The position numbers and the translations under genes were made by a program. From assembly GCF_008041835.1 (NCBI RefSeq), contig NZ_VRYE01000043.1, positions 1 through 41,356 of the forward strand: 41,356 bases of DNA, given 5' to 3'. The notes beneath the pieces are model-generated. The model was not told the origin of the DNA, searched no databases, and was given only the letters and a program-made list of their open reading frames with translations. The DNA comes from Ectopseudomonas mendocina (GTDB lineage: Bacteria; Pseudomonadota; Gammaproteobacteria; Pseudomonadales; Pseudomonadaceae). This document shows, in pieces, positions 1 to 7,140 of the stretch (positions are counted from its first letter, which is position 1; the number at the start of each line of letters is the position of its first letter).

Positions 1-240
1 TCAAACAGGTGACGCGGATCGCCAAGCCTTCTGGCTGGCTTGCTCCAAGGCTTTCTCCACCCCGGCTTTTGTACGGGTTCTATTCACATCAGGCTTGGGT
101 GCGAATTGTTCACGAAGCGCCTCAAGCTCCAAATAAACAGCATAAGCTGCATCGCAACTTTGGGCTGCATGCCCTTCGGCAATTTTGCCGCTCAATCCAG
201 CCATCAACTGTTCTATCTCAGTCGTATCAACGTCAGTCAC
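1..240 (-). CDS. hypothetical protein, 79 aa
   Basis: I do not recognise this protein. It is small, hydrophilic and acidic in its first half, with no signal peptide, membrane segment or cysteine pair; the C-terminal third is rich in Lys, Ala and Gln and is predicted by eye to be helical. The start ATG is at 240 and the stop TGA is the first three bases of the window. It lies 51 bases downstream of the CDF transporter gene on the same strand, so it may be the last gene of that metal-regulated transcript. That link is inference from position only. It could also belong to a neighbouring element beyond the left edge. Confidence 0.5.
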   Translation of the reverse strand: MTDVDTTEIEQLMAGLSGKIAEGHAAQSCDAAYAVYLELEALREQFAPKPDVNRTRTKAGVEKALEQASQKAWRSASPV

Positions 241-291
241 AAGCTACGCGTCTCTGTTTGGGAAAATGGGAGTGGCTGTCGATCCGGCTGG

Positions 292-1185
292 TCAGGCTTT
301 CAATGCCAGGATTCGACGCGCACCGTTCAGTACGATGAGGCCAACGACGGTACCAATCACCAAATCTGGATAGGGAGAACCTGTCCACGCCACCAGAGCT
401 CCGGCGGCGATAACGCCAATATTCGCGATCACATCGTTGGCCGAAAAAATCCAACTCGCTTTCATGTGTGCACCGCCTTCGCGATGGCCATAGATCATCA
501 ACAGACAGCTGGCGTTCGCGACGAGTGCAAATAAGCCAATCCCCATCATCAGCATCGACTCAGGTTCGCTGCCATACATGAAGCGTCTAACCACCTCCAC
601 GAGTACCCCCAGAGCCAATACGATCTGGACGATACCCGCCAGGTGCGCAGCGCGAACCTGCAGCTGCGCAGCTCGACCGACCGCAAAGAGAGCCAGGCCA
701 TAGACGGCTGCATCAGCAAACATGTCCAGCGAGTCGGCGATCAGGCCCGTCGACTGAGCGATCAAGCCCGCGCCCAACTCGATGACAAACATCGCGGCAT
801 TGATACCGAGCAGGATTTTGAGCGTGCCGGCCTCCTTGGAAGCAGTCAGCTCTTCACTGGCGCTATTGGTCGAAGCTGCTTCCTGGCTGGCCGGTTGAGT
901 GCCGAGAAGCGTTGCCCCTAAACCAAGCGACTCCAGCTTGGTCGCGATCTGGTCAACCGGACCGTCATGGAAAGCGCGTACCTGTCTGCTGCTCAGATCA
1001 AAGGACAACGAATTGAGCTCAGGCAAGCCATTGAGCGCGAGCCGAATCATTCGCTCTTCTGAAGGGCAATCCATCTTGGGCACAAAAAAACTGCTGACCC
1101 AGGTTCCTTCCTTCGAAGGCGCGGTTGCCGCTTCAGTGGTTGCCGCCTCAGGGCCACAGCCACGAGATGTATCACAAGAACTCAT
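292..1185 (-). CDS. CDF-type heavy-metal cation transporter with N-terminal HMA-like domain
   Basis: This 297-residue inner-membrane protein probably exports a divalent metal (Pb, Cd or Zn). Residues about 28-95 look like a heavy-metal-associated fold with a degenerate site (KMDCPSEE, one cysteine instead of CxxC). After a linker, residues about 120-297 form several membrane helices. The first and second carry the CDF-type acidic site ADSLDMFADA, and a later helix has SANDVIAN. The cytoplasmic C-terminal domain of classical CDF proteins is missing, so the protein ends straight after the last helix (RRILALKA). It is divergent from the MerR regulator at 1287, and a MerR-type operator lies in its promoter (1219-1249). 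Transporters of this form occur beside pbrR/cadR and lspA in mobile metal modules such as ISPpu12. The exact substrate is inferred. Confidence 0.85.
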   Translation of the reverse strand: MSSCDTSRGCGPEAATTEAATAPSKEGTWVSSFFVPKMDCPSEERMIRLALNGLPELNSLSFDLSSRQVRAFHDGPVDQIATKLESLGLGATLLGTQPASQEAASTNSASEELTASKEAGTLKILLGINAAMFVIELGAGLIAQSTGLIADSLDMFADAAVYGLALFAVGRAAQLQVRAAHLAGIVQIVLALGVLVEVVRRFMYGSEPESMLMMGIGLFALVANASCLLMIYGHREGGAHMKASWIFSANDVIANIGVIAAGALVAWTGSPYPDLVIGTVVGLIVLNGARRILALKA

Positions 1186-1218
1186 GATTCGCCTCTCCTA
1201 TAGGACTTAATGCTACCG

Positions 1219-1249
1219 ATTAAAAACCATGTAGTAGCTATAGGGTCAA
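1219..1249 (-). promoter_or_regulatory. MerR-type promoter/operator of the CDF transporter gene
   Basis: On the minus strand a -35 TTGACC (1249-1244) and a -10 TTTAAT (1224-1219) are separated by 19 bp, the over-long spacer typical of MerR-activated promoters. The spacer carries an imperfect dyad that starts ACCCTATAGC and ends ACTACATGGT. The first arm is identical to the arm of the operator at 1744-1764, so the same regulator (gene at 1287) should bind both. The -35 end lies about 37 bp before the regulator's own start, so the site may also control its own synthesis. Confidence 0.8.
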
Positions 1250-1286
1250 GCCTGGATATACTGGCCCTTTTACCAAGGGACAGACC

Positions 1287-1694
1287 ATGCGCATCGGCCA
1301 ACTTGCACAGCAGGCTGGGGTGGACATTCAGACGATTCGTTTTTATGAACGTCAGGGGCTGCTTCCACCGCCTAATCGTGAGGACAATGGCTATCGAACC
1401 TATAAAGCAGACCATGCGGACAAACTGCTGTTCATTCGTCGATGCCGCTCTTTTGGCATGTCACTGGAAGAAATTGGTGTTTTGCAGAGCTACCAAGAAC
1501 AGCCGCAGCAACCCTGCGTTGCGGTCAATGAGCTCCTTGATAGACATATCGCACAGGTAAGGGCTCAGATCGCATCCTTACATGCTCTCGAAAACCAGCT
1601 GGTGACGTTGCGAGGTTGCTGCGATAACGAACGACAAAGTCTGGACTGCGGGATACTTTCGGGCCTGCTGGGGGGCGACAAACCTCTTTCGTAA
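1287..1694 (+). CDS. MerR-family Pb(II)/Cd(II)-responsive regulator (PbrR/CadR type)
   Basis: This 135-residue regulator has an N-terminal MerR winged helix-turn-helix (MRIGQLAQQAGVDIQTIRFYE, interrupted here as MRIGQLAQQAG and IRFYERQGLL), a long dimerisation helix at about 80-115, and a C-terminal metal site. The cysteines match the PbrR pattern: one near residue 78 (QPCVAVNELLDRHI), C111/C112 (GCCDNE) and C121 (LDCGIL). In PbrR these three positions bind Pb(II). Members of this group twist over-long promoters into activity when metal binds, and two such promoters flank the gene (1219-1249 and 1741-1771). CadR and PbrR cannot be told apart safely: the His-rich CadR tail is absent, which favours the PbrR type. 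The start ATG at 1287 gives the standard N-terminus. Confidence 0.9.
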   Translation: MRIGQLAQQAGVDIQTIRFYERQGLLPPPNREDNGYRTYKADHADKLLFIRRCRSFGMSLEEIGVLQSYQEQPQQPCVAVNELLDRHIAQVRAQIASLHALENQLVTLRGCCDNERQSLDCGILSGLLGGDKPLS

Positions 1695-1740
1695 TCCGGC
1701 ATAAAGTCATTTTTGCGTCGTCTTGAATCGCCCATAGCGC

Positions 1741-1771
1741 TTGACCCTATAGCAGCTATAGGGTGTTCACT
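1741..1771 (+). promoter_or_regulatory. MerR-type promoter/operator with perfect palindrome
   Basis: A -35 TTGACC (1741-1746) is followed by a 19-bp spacer and a weak -10 (TTCACT, 1766-1771). The spacer region holds a perfect inverted repeat, ACCCTATAGC and GCTATAGGGT around one central base (1744-1764). It closely resembles the pbrA promoter operator of Cupriavidus. It lies 30 bp before the DUF3703 gene and should drive DUF3703-lspA and the broken gene behind them under control of the MerR protein at 1287. Confidence 0.85.
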
Positions 1772-1800
1772 CGGGCATCTACTGCGTAAGTGAGATCCAG

Positions 1801-2148
1801 ATGAATACCGCTCTCAGCATTGCCATTGATGAGGCCTTCTTCCAGGCTAGGAAAGCACTTAATGAAGAGGCGCCAACCGAGGCTTTCTCCTGGCTGGAGC
1901 GAGCCCACATATTGAGCCAGCGAATGCCTATTCTTCATGCTCAGAGCCATTGGCTGATGCTGAGGGCCGGCTGGCAGTTGCGCGACTTACGAAAGGTGCT
2001 CAGCCAAGTACCGCGAATCATGGCGGCCCTGCTGTTCTCGAAGATCTGGGTGCCGCTCGGAAACAGCGGGCGCGCCAGGGTCAGTGCTTTTGCGCCGATG
2101 CCTATTTCACCGGAGCTGCAGCGACTTCTTCAAGGAGAAATGCAATGA
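1801..2148 (+). CDS. DUF3703 family protein
   Basis: This 115-residue protein matches what I know of the DUF3703 family: a helical N-terminal half with the WLERAHILSQ motif and HWLMLRAGWQLRDLREV-like segment (here HWLMLRAGWQLRDLRKV), then IWVPLGNSGRARVSAF and the short tail PISPELQRLLQGE. Length is normal for the family. Its biochemical role is not known. Family members are often found next to lead/zinc efflux genes and lspA in mobile elements, as here. The stop overlaps the start of lspA (ATGA at 2145-2148), so the two are probably translationally coupled and co-transcribed from the metal-regulated promoter at 1741. Confidence 0.85.
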   Translation: MNTALSIAIDEAFFQARKALNEEAPTEAFSWLERAHILSQRMPILHAQSHWLMLRAGWQLRDLRKVLSQVPRIMAALLFSKIWVPLGNSGRARVSAFAPMPISPELQRLLQGEMQ

Positions 2149-2654
2149 GGTCGTCTCCTAGATCACCTCTTGTTGCTCCTGGGTTCTGGTGGATGCTATC
2201 GCTAGCCATTGCCTCGGCCGACCTAGCGTTGAAAAGCGCAATTACGGGTTCGCTCCCGGTCGGCACCGTGATTCCTCTCACCCCGTTCTTCAACCTGGTT
2301 CACTTCTGGAATACCGGTGCAGCGTTCAGCTTCCTGGCTGACGCGGGTGGTTGGCAGCGTTACTTCTTCATTGTCATAGCTTTGGTCGTTTCGATCGTGC
2401 TGGCTCTGATATTGCGTAAACGCAGAGCCAAAAGCGAAGCCCTAGGCTATAGCCTTATCTTGGGCGGGGCAGTTGGGAATCTGATTGATCGCGCATTTCG
2501 AGGCCATGTAATCGACTACCTGGATTTTTACTGGCTGTCCTGGCATTGGCCTGCGTTTAACCTGGCGGATATTGCTATCGTCGGTGGCGCCGCCATGTTG
2601 ATCCTGAGCAGTTTGCTAAGCCCAAATGCGGAAGCCGGCCGAGTCAACGAATGA
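2145..2654 (+). CDS. lspA: signal peptidase II (lipoprotein signal peptidase), mobile-element copy
   Basis: LspA cleaves the signal peptide of prolipoproteins in the inner membrane. This copy has 169 residues and four membrane segments. Both catalytic aspartates are in place in the conserved blocks GNLIDRAFRGHVIDYLDFY and FNLADIAIV, and the upstream block NLVHFWNTGAAFSFL is intact. I chose the ATG at 2145, which overlaps the DUF3703 stop as ATGA; longer in-frame starts would run through the DUF3703 gene. Pseudomonas chromosomes carry their own lspA beside ileS, so this is an accessory copy carried with lead/cadmium resistance, comparable to the PbrC-type and ISPpu12 lspA. Its role in metal resistance is only partly understood. 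The stop TGA overlaps an ATG at 2651, the start of a cut gene. Confidence 0.95.
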   Translation: MRSSPRSPLVAPGFWWMLSLAIASADLALKSAITGSLPVGTVIPLTPFFNLVHFWNTGAAFSFLADAGGWQRYFFIVIALVVSIVLALILRKRRAKSEALGYSLILGGAVGNLIDRAFRGHVIDYLDFYWLSWHWPAFNLADIAIVGGAAMLILSSLLSPNAEAGRVNE

Positions 2655-2764
2655 AAGGCTCGCTCTCAACGGATACCGTACGCTGGGCAGGCCAGGCCTG
2701 GATAGGGCCCGGCATCGGCATCTTTCATGGCCGTGCCGGCCACCAGGAGTGGCACCACCATTGA
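2651..2764 (+). pseudogene. 5' fragment of a gene, possibly AraC-family regulator, cut by the IS3 element
   Basis: An ATG at 2651 overlaps the lspA stop as ATGA, which suggests a true next gene in the operon. It reads 37 codons, MKGSLSTDTVRWAGQAWIGP then GIGIFHGRAGHQEWHHH, up to the IS boundary at 2762, where the first three bases of the element supply a stop (TGA). The HxEWHHH motif resembles the N-terminal sensor domain of some AraC-family regulators; this is from memory and only moderately secure. The DNA to the right of the element (from 3988) reads a short open frame ending at about 4032 that does not look like an AraC helix-turn-helix, so the rest of the gene has probably been lost. Confidence 0.45.
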
Positions 2765-2779
2765 ATCGCCCCGGATTTC

Positions 2780-3656
2780 TTAGACACTTTCCAGGCTCAG
2801 TAAATGTCGCTTCTCAAACTCTACCGGTGACAGCTGGTTGTTGAAACCGTGTCGGCGTTTTGGGTTGTAAAACATCTCGATGTAGTCGAACACATCAGCG
2901 CGTGCGTCCTGCCTGGTGCTATAGATTTTTCGCCTGATCCGTTCCCGCTTCAGCAGCTGGAAAAAGCTTTCCGCTACTGCGTTGTCATGGCAATTGCCGC
3001 GCCGACTCATGCTGCCAAGCAAGTTGTTGGCTTTCAGGAAGCTCTGCCAGTCGCCGCTGCTGGCTCCCCTGATCTGAGTGAATCATCACTTCCTGCTTTG
3101 GCTTACGCCGCCAAACTGCCATCAGCAACGCATCAATAGCCAGGTCGCTGGTCATCTGCGGTTTCATTGACCAACCGATTACCTGCCGCGAGAACAGATC
3201 GAGCACCACCGCCAAATACAACCAGCCCTCATAGGTGCGGATGTAGGTGATGTCCGTGACCCAGACCTTGTTGGGTTCGGTGACATTGAATCGGCGCTCC
3301 AGATGATTCGGTGAAGCCGCTGGAGGCTTACCACCATAGCGGCCCGGTCGGCGACGATACCATGTCTGTGAGCGCAGCCCTTCCAAGCGCATCAGTCGAG
3401 CAACACGATGCTTGCCGCATGCTTCTCCAAGCTCACGCAGGTCGTCGTGGATTTTGCGGTAGCCGTACACTCGGCCGCTCTCTAGCCACGCGTGCTTGAT
3501 CAGTCCAAGCAGGCGTTGATCATCCTTGGCTCGTGCCGACTTCGGTTCAGCCAGCCACGCGTAGTAACCACTGGCATGTACTTTCAGCGTCAGGCACAGG
3601 CGGCGAACCGAATAGTCAGCGGATAGCTGGTTGATGAAGGCGTACTTCAGCCGCAC
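2780..3656 (-). pseudogene. IS3-family transposase orfB, frameshifted
   Basis: OrfB is the DDE integrase part of the IS3 transposase. From the N-terminus it has the HTH_21-like segment (VYGYRKIHDDL), the rve core with the first Asp in VWVTDITYI and the second Asp in IHSDQGSQ. After SDQGSQ the frame changes. The remainder (SGDWQSFLKANNLLGSMSRR, then GNCHDNAVAESFF with the catalytic Glu, then the usual tail YNPKRRHGFNNQLSPVEFE) is intact in another frame. Comparison with the usual family text at this point suggests loss of five bases at about 3057-3065. The reading frame normally begins upstream by -1 frameshifting from orfA; the ATG at 3656 is only the first in frame. Confidence 0.88.
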
Positions 3657-3925
3657 TCCTTGGCAAAGTATGCGGCGGCCTTTTTTAGGATGTCTCGCTC
3701 TTCGGTCACGCGCTTGAGTTCGGCACGAAGACGACGCAGCTCAGCTTGCTGATCGTCCTCTTGCGCGCGCTGCTCTTGGGGCTTGCTGTAGCGTTTAACC
3801 CAGGCATACAGGCTGTGGGTCGACATGCCCAAACGAGCAGCTACCTCCGCCACTGGCAGACCTCGTTCGGTCACCTGTTTGACTGCTTCGATTTTTAATT
3901 CTTCGGGATAACGCGGGTTGCTCAT
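3647..3925 (-). CDS. IS3-family transposase orfA (helix-turn-helix protein)
   Basis: OrfA has 92 residues. It starts with a helix-turn-helix of the HTH_8/HTH_23 kind (ELKIEAVKQVTERGLPVAEV then AARLGMSTHSLYAWVKRY) and continues with the leucine-rich coiled coil (AELRRLRAELKRVTEERDIL) that mediates multimer formation in this family. It ends KKAAAYFAKECG. The codons for LKKAA contain an A6G run (3686-3680) at which ribosomes can slip to -1 and make the OrfAB transposase. OrfA by itself usually acts as a regulator of transposition. A good Shine-Dalgarno (AGGAGGAG) stands just before the ATG at 3925. Confidence 0.92.
   Translation of the reverse strand: MSNPRYPEELKIEAVKQVTERGLPVAEVAARLGMSTHSLYAWVKRYSKPQEQRAQEDDQQAELRRLRAELKRVTEERDILKKAAAYFAKECG
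3680..3686 (-). other. IS3 slippery heptamer for -1 frameshift
   Basis: On the minus strand the orfA/orfB overlap contains AAAAAAG. This is the standard site for -1 frameshifting that produces the OrfAB fusion in IS3-family elements. In this copy the fusion would still stop early because of the second frame break in orfB. Confidence 0.75.
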
Positions 3926-4057
3926 GACTCCTCCTAGTGGGCCGTATTATGAGGCCTGGAGGTGTCTACGAAACTAGGGGCGATTCATTGCGGCATTCTC
4001 GCCGGCATTAGCGAGGATGCATATATTAAATGATTGACGTTGGGACTTACTGGCCTG

Positions 4058-4375
4058 TTAACCGTTGTTTACACCAACCGGGGCGCTCAGAAAATATACC
4101 GTATGGATTTTTCCGTCAGGAGTTTTTACCCTCATCTCATACGTTTGAACCCTGTCGTTAGTCCTATAGTTTTGAATCATTCCGGTCGTACCTGTCATCC
4201 CTGCGGGAGCTATGCTCAGCACTTCACCTTCTTTAACAAGCATTTTCAGTGTGGGCTTTTTTGCCGGCGCATTGTCAAGCCGCTGCATTGTTCGTTCGCT
4301 CCCGCTTTCAGCCATTGCAAGCGAGGAAGCAATGGTTAGAATGAACGGTAGAATTACTTTAGCCGTGCTGCTCAT
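4058..4375 (-). CDS. small periplasmic protein, possibly metal-induced
   Basis: This 105-residue protein begins with a clear Sec signal peptide (MSSTAKVILPFILTIASSLAMA, cut after AMA; 22 residues, shown here only by its ends MSSTAK and SLAMA). The mature part starts ESGSERTMQRLDN and ends in a small beta-rich domain with MRVKTPDGKIHTVYFL. The mature N-terminus resembles that of the protein at 14914 and of PtrA-type copper-induced periplasmic proteins (acidic-Gly, Arg-Ser/Thr-Met). That similarity is weak and seen by eye. A perfect ATTACAAnnTTGTAAT box lies 71 bases upstream at 4446-4461 and a good -10 (TATAAA, 4409-4404) lies between, so it is probably induced by the CzcR/CzcS system. Function is not known. 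Confidence 0.7.
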   Translation of the reverse strand: MSSTAKVILPFILTIASSLAMAESGSERTMQRLDNAPAKKPTLKMLVKEGEVLSIAPAGMTGTTGMIQNYRTNDRVQTYEMRVKTPDGKIHTVYFLSAPVGVNNG

Positions 4376-4403
4376 TTGTCATACCTGTTGGTTAGTTGAT
4401 GCC

Positions 4404-4461
4404 TTTATATTAAAGGGCCAATCCTTACCAAGAGATGTTATCAACATTACAAAGTTGTAAT
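4404..4461 (-). promoter_or_regulatory. CusR/CopR-type box and -10 of the small periplasmic protein gene
   Basis: The 16-base sequence ATTACAAAGTTGTAAT (4446-4461) is a perfect palindrome apart from its two central bases. It has the same length and layout as the E. coli CusR box (ATGACAAnnTTGTCAT). On the minus strand a TATAAA -10 follows at 4409-4404, about 47 bases from the box centre, a position suitable for a response-regulator activator. Related boxes lie at 7141, 8723, 8770 and 15314. Confidence 0.7.
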
Positions 4462-4926
4462 TGATTGTCCGGTTTCCGCTGATCGTGGTTTGTTTTAAAG
4501 CTCATCGTTATTGTAGGCCACCCGCGCTTCGACCGGGCTGCAGGCGGTGACGGTCTCGCTCACATTCACCCTTGGCCATACCGGTGACATTAGCGGTATG
4601 GATCGCCAACTTCCGGTCCATTGGACATGATCGTGCTTTTGGCCCAACTGGCATGCCATCTATAGGCTGTTTATCGACGGTATGCCGGTCGGCAACGAAA
4701 CGATAGCGACCAGAGATAAACAAATACCATAGGAACTGTGCAATCACCCGGCAAAACATGATGGGTGTAAGTTGAGCCCTGCGGAATTTTCACCGGGAGG
4801 CATGCTTAAACGAATGGCGTTGGGCTCGCGGGAGTGGGTACCCGACCAACGTGCACGCTCAAATGATTACTCTTCTCCATAGTTTGATGCTCTCATAAGC
4901 CGTCTCCCTAGCCGTGTCACTTTCAA
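4462..4926 (-). other. region without an intact gene; possible coding remnants
   Basis: No complete gene is visible between the box at 4461 and czcS. On the minus strand a frame that ends at 4495 reads NVSETVTACSPVEARVAYNN plus DEL (about 4563-4495) and looks protein-like but has no start. On the plus strand a short frame around 4650-4732 reads YRLFIDGMPVGNETIATR and then stops. These may be decayed pieces of a gene lost during assembly of the island. I cannot assign them to a family. Confidence 0.3.
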
Positions 4927-6300
4927 TCAGGCATGCCGAGGAAAGGTGAGTTCGAACGTGGTCCGACCGTCTTTGCTGGCGACGGCCACGTGGCCTTTGT
5001 GGAGGTTCATCACTGAACGGACAATAGCTAGCCCCAATCCTGCCCCACGAGGTTGTATGCCGTTAACGCGGTAAAAGCGGTCGAACAGGTGCGGGAGATG
5101 ATCCGATTCGATAGTCGCGCCATGATTGGTGACAGCCAGCGAGACGATGTCTATGTCCTTCTCAAGTATCTTAATTTCGACCGTGCTGCCAGTATTCGAA
5201 TGCCGCAACGCGTTGGATAGCAGGTTGGAAATGGCCCGTTGGACCATAAGCCGATTTCCTAGAACTATGGCATCGCCCGTTACCGTCGTTGCGACTCCGG
5301 CTTCTTCGGCGAGGACTTCGAGGTATTCACAGACGCGATTCGCCTCACTTCCCAGGGATAGTTGTTCGAGTTTCAGTGCTGGGCTGGCGTGGCTGGCCTG
5401 GGCGAGAAACAGCATGTCTGACACGATTCGATCCATGCGTTCGAGCTCTTCGACCGACGATTCGAGCACTTCCCTATATTGCTCCTTGCTTCGCTCACGC
5501 ACCAATGTCACCTGCGCCTTGCCTATCAGGTTATTTAGGGGAGTCTTCAACTCATGGGCCACATCGTCCGAGAATTGTGACAGTTGCTGAACTCCGTCAT
5601 CGAGTCGATGAAGCATTACGTTGAGGCTGTGCGCCAATTCCTGAAGCTCTAGTGGAAGCTGATCGCTGCGGATTCGGGGTGACAGATCCTGCGTCGATAC
5701 CTTTGTCGCCAAGGCCCGAAACTTGCGAAGCGGTCGCAAACCGTTGTTAGCAACTAGCCATCCAGCCAACCCGATCAACATCAGCAGCATCGGCACAGTC
5801 ACTAAGGCCGAGCGCAGGAATGCAGCCACTAGCAGTTGATCGGCACTGCGATCTTGCGTAAGTAAAAGCGTCATTGGAGCCAGTCCCGGGACCTGTATTT
5901 GCTTGCGCCCGGTTAGCATCTGCACGCCGTCTTCCGTGGTCCAGCCTAGGTATTCACCGTCTCTGTTCACAAGATCCATCTGCTGCGGCGCATGGGCGAA
6001 CCGGCCGATACTAAAAATGGGGGATTTGGCTCTATCGCCGATGACGGTAATCGAAAGGTTGTCATGGCCGAGTACCGTATCGCTCAGTGCGTGTTGCCAG
6101 GAGCGGCCCATACGGGCTTTGGTGTCTTCTAGGAGTCCATGATCGATCTGCGAGAGCTTGGCCGTCACTTCCTCCTGGGCGCGCAGTTCCAGTTGGCGCA
6201 CAAGTACCCAGTAGCTCAGTGCAATCAACAGCGCGACCAAGACGGCGCCGGTCAATGTGATTTGAAGCGCGAGACGCGATGCGAGGCTGAGTGGCTTCAA
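4927..6300 (-). CDS. czcS: heavy-metal sensor histidine kinase CzcS-like
   Basis: This 457-residue inner-membrane sensor kinase detects metal in the periplasm and phosphorylates the regulator encoded just upstream. It has a membrane helix at residues about 9-33, a periplasmic domain of about 135 residues, and a second helix at about 170-190. A HAMP region follows, then the HisKA H-box FSDDVAHELKTPLNNL with the phospho-acceptor His, and a HATPase domain with the N-box (NLLSNALRH), LFDRFYRV and GAGLGLAIV. The layout and length fit the CusS/CopS/CzcS heavy-metal kinase family. I chose the TTG at 6300, which overlaps the czcR stop and gives the usual N-terminus (LKPLSLASRLALQ). An ATG at 6438 would add 46 residues read out of frame through the czcR 3' end. 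Confidence 0.92.
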   Translation of the reverse strand: MKPLSLASRLALQITLTGAVLVALLIALSYWVLVRQLELRAQEEVTAKLSQIDHGLLEDTKARMGRSWQHALSDTVLGHDNLSITVIGDRAKSPIFSIGRFAHAPQQMDLVNRDGEYLGWTTEDGVQMLTGRKQIQVPGLAPMTLLLTQDRSADQLLVAAFLRSALVTVPMLLMLIGLAGWLVANNGLRPLRKFRALATKVSTQDLSPRIRSDQLPLELQELAHSLNVMLHRLDDGVQQLSQFSDDVAHELKTPLNNLIGKAQVTLVRERSKEQYREVLESSVEELERMDRIVSDMLFLAQASHASPALKLEQLSLGSEANRVCEYLEVLAEEAGVATTVTGDAIVLGNRLMVQRAISNLLSNALRHSNTGSTVEIKILEKDIDIVSLAVTNHGATIESDHLPHLFDRFYRVNGIQPRGAGLGLAIVRSVMNLHKGHVAVASKDGRTTFELTFPRHA

Positions 6301-6971
6301 GGCCGCGCCTCCAGCACGTAGCCGACACCGCGAATGGTGTGTATCAGGCGATCGCCAAAGGGTTCGTCCACCTTCATCCGTAGGCGACGGATTGCAACAT
6401 CCACCACATTGGTATCGCAGTCGAAGTTGATGTCCCACACCAGGGCGGTTATTTCGGTACGCGTGAGAACCTCGCCAGTCCGGCGCATGAGCAGATGCAG
6501 TAGCGCAAATTCTTTGCTGGTGAGATCAATACGCTGACCGCTCCTGTAGGCCCGATGCCGGCCCGGGTCGAGTTCGAGGTCGGCTACACGCAGATTGCTC
6601 GGGAGTGCGACCGCCTCGCCTCGCCGCAACAATGTTCGGATACGAGCGAGCAGCTCGGGGAACTGGAACGGCTTGACCATATAGTCGTCGGCGCCCGACT
6701 CCAGGCCGCGGACCTTTTGCTCTAAGCGGCCATTGGCCGTCAGCATGATGACGCGTGTCTGCTTACGTCGCCTGATGAGTTCGAGCACCTCCCACCCGTC
6801 CATGGTTGGCAGATTCACGTCTAGCAGCACGATGTCATAGTCGTTCTGCAGTGCCAGGTGGAATCCATCGAGCCCATCACTTACGCAATCGACCGTGTAA
6901 CCACACTCGATGAGACCCTGCTGCAGGTATTCCGCAGCTTTAATCTCGTCTTCTACAACCAGAATGCGCAT
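6297..6971 (-). CDS. czcR: heavy-metal response regulator CzcR-like
   Basis: This 224-residue OmpR/PhoB-family regulator has a receiver domain (MRILVVEDEIKAAEYLQQGL at the start; phospho-acceptor Asp in IVLLDVNLP; Lys in YMVKPFQFPEL) and a C-terminal winged helix with VVDVAIRRLRMKVD and the ending IHTIRGVGYVLEARP. Its sequence style is that of CzcR/CopR/CusR. I took the ATG at 6971, because the in-frame ATG at 7028 adds 19 residues foreign to the family. It overlaps czcS by 4 bases, so the pair is one operon. In Pseudomonas, CzcR activates czcCBA and can repress OprD porins, which gives zinc and carbapenem co-resistance. Here both a porin gene and czcCBA lie next to it. A CusR-type box at 7141-7156 suggests autoregulation. 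Confidence 0.94.
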   Translation of the reverse strand: MRILVVEDEIKAAEYLQQGLIECGYTVDCVSDGLDGFHLALQNDYDIVLLDVNLPTMDGWEVLELIRRRKQTRVIMLTANGRLEQKVRGLESGADDYMVKPFQFPELLARIRTLLRRGEAVALPSNLRVADLELDPGRHRAYRSGQRIDLTSKEFALLHLLMRRTGEVLTRTEITALVWDINFDCDTNVVDVAIRRLRMKVDEPFGDRLIHTIRGVGYVLEARP

Positions 6972-7140
6972 GTTTTCAGATGACTCAGCAATGAGGTGCG
7001 CGGTAAGCGGAACCAAAAAATTATTCATGTAGCAACTAGGCCAAGACTAACGCGGCTTGCCCAGCATGGAAGGCAGGCCGTAAAGATCAGCCTAGGGAAG
7101 CGGGAAGCACTTTAACGCGGTAAAAGTCCTGCGGGGCTGT

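Larger units (their letters stand above)
2762..3987 (-). mobile_element. IS3-family insertion sequence, about 1226 bp, defective
   Basis: The element is bounded by imperfect inverted repeats. Both ends begin TGAATCGCCCC and then share TAGACAC and CCAGGC at matching offsets. It carries orfA and orfB on the minus strand, overlapping by 10 bases in the usual IS3 -1 arrangement with an A6G slippery run. No target duplication is visible: the bases before the left end (ccat) and after the right end (ttgc) differ, which points to a deletion or recombination beside the element after insertion. The orfB frame is broken at about 3057-3065, so the copy should not move by itself. Confidence 0.9.

Noticed and set aside
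2755..3995. A target-site duplication for the IS3 element
   Set aside because: Three- to five-base windows at the two flanks (ccat and ttgc) do not match in any register that keeps the inverted repeats.
4508..4759. An 83-codon minus-strand frame between the box at 4461 and czcS
   Set aside because: No ribosome site, odd composition and no recognisable motif. The protein-like wording in this region is split between different frames.
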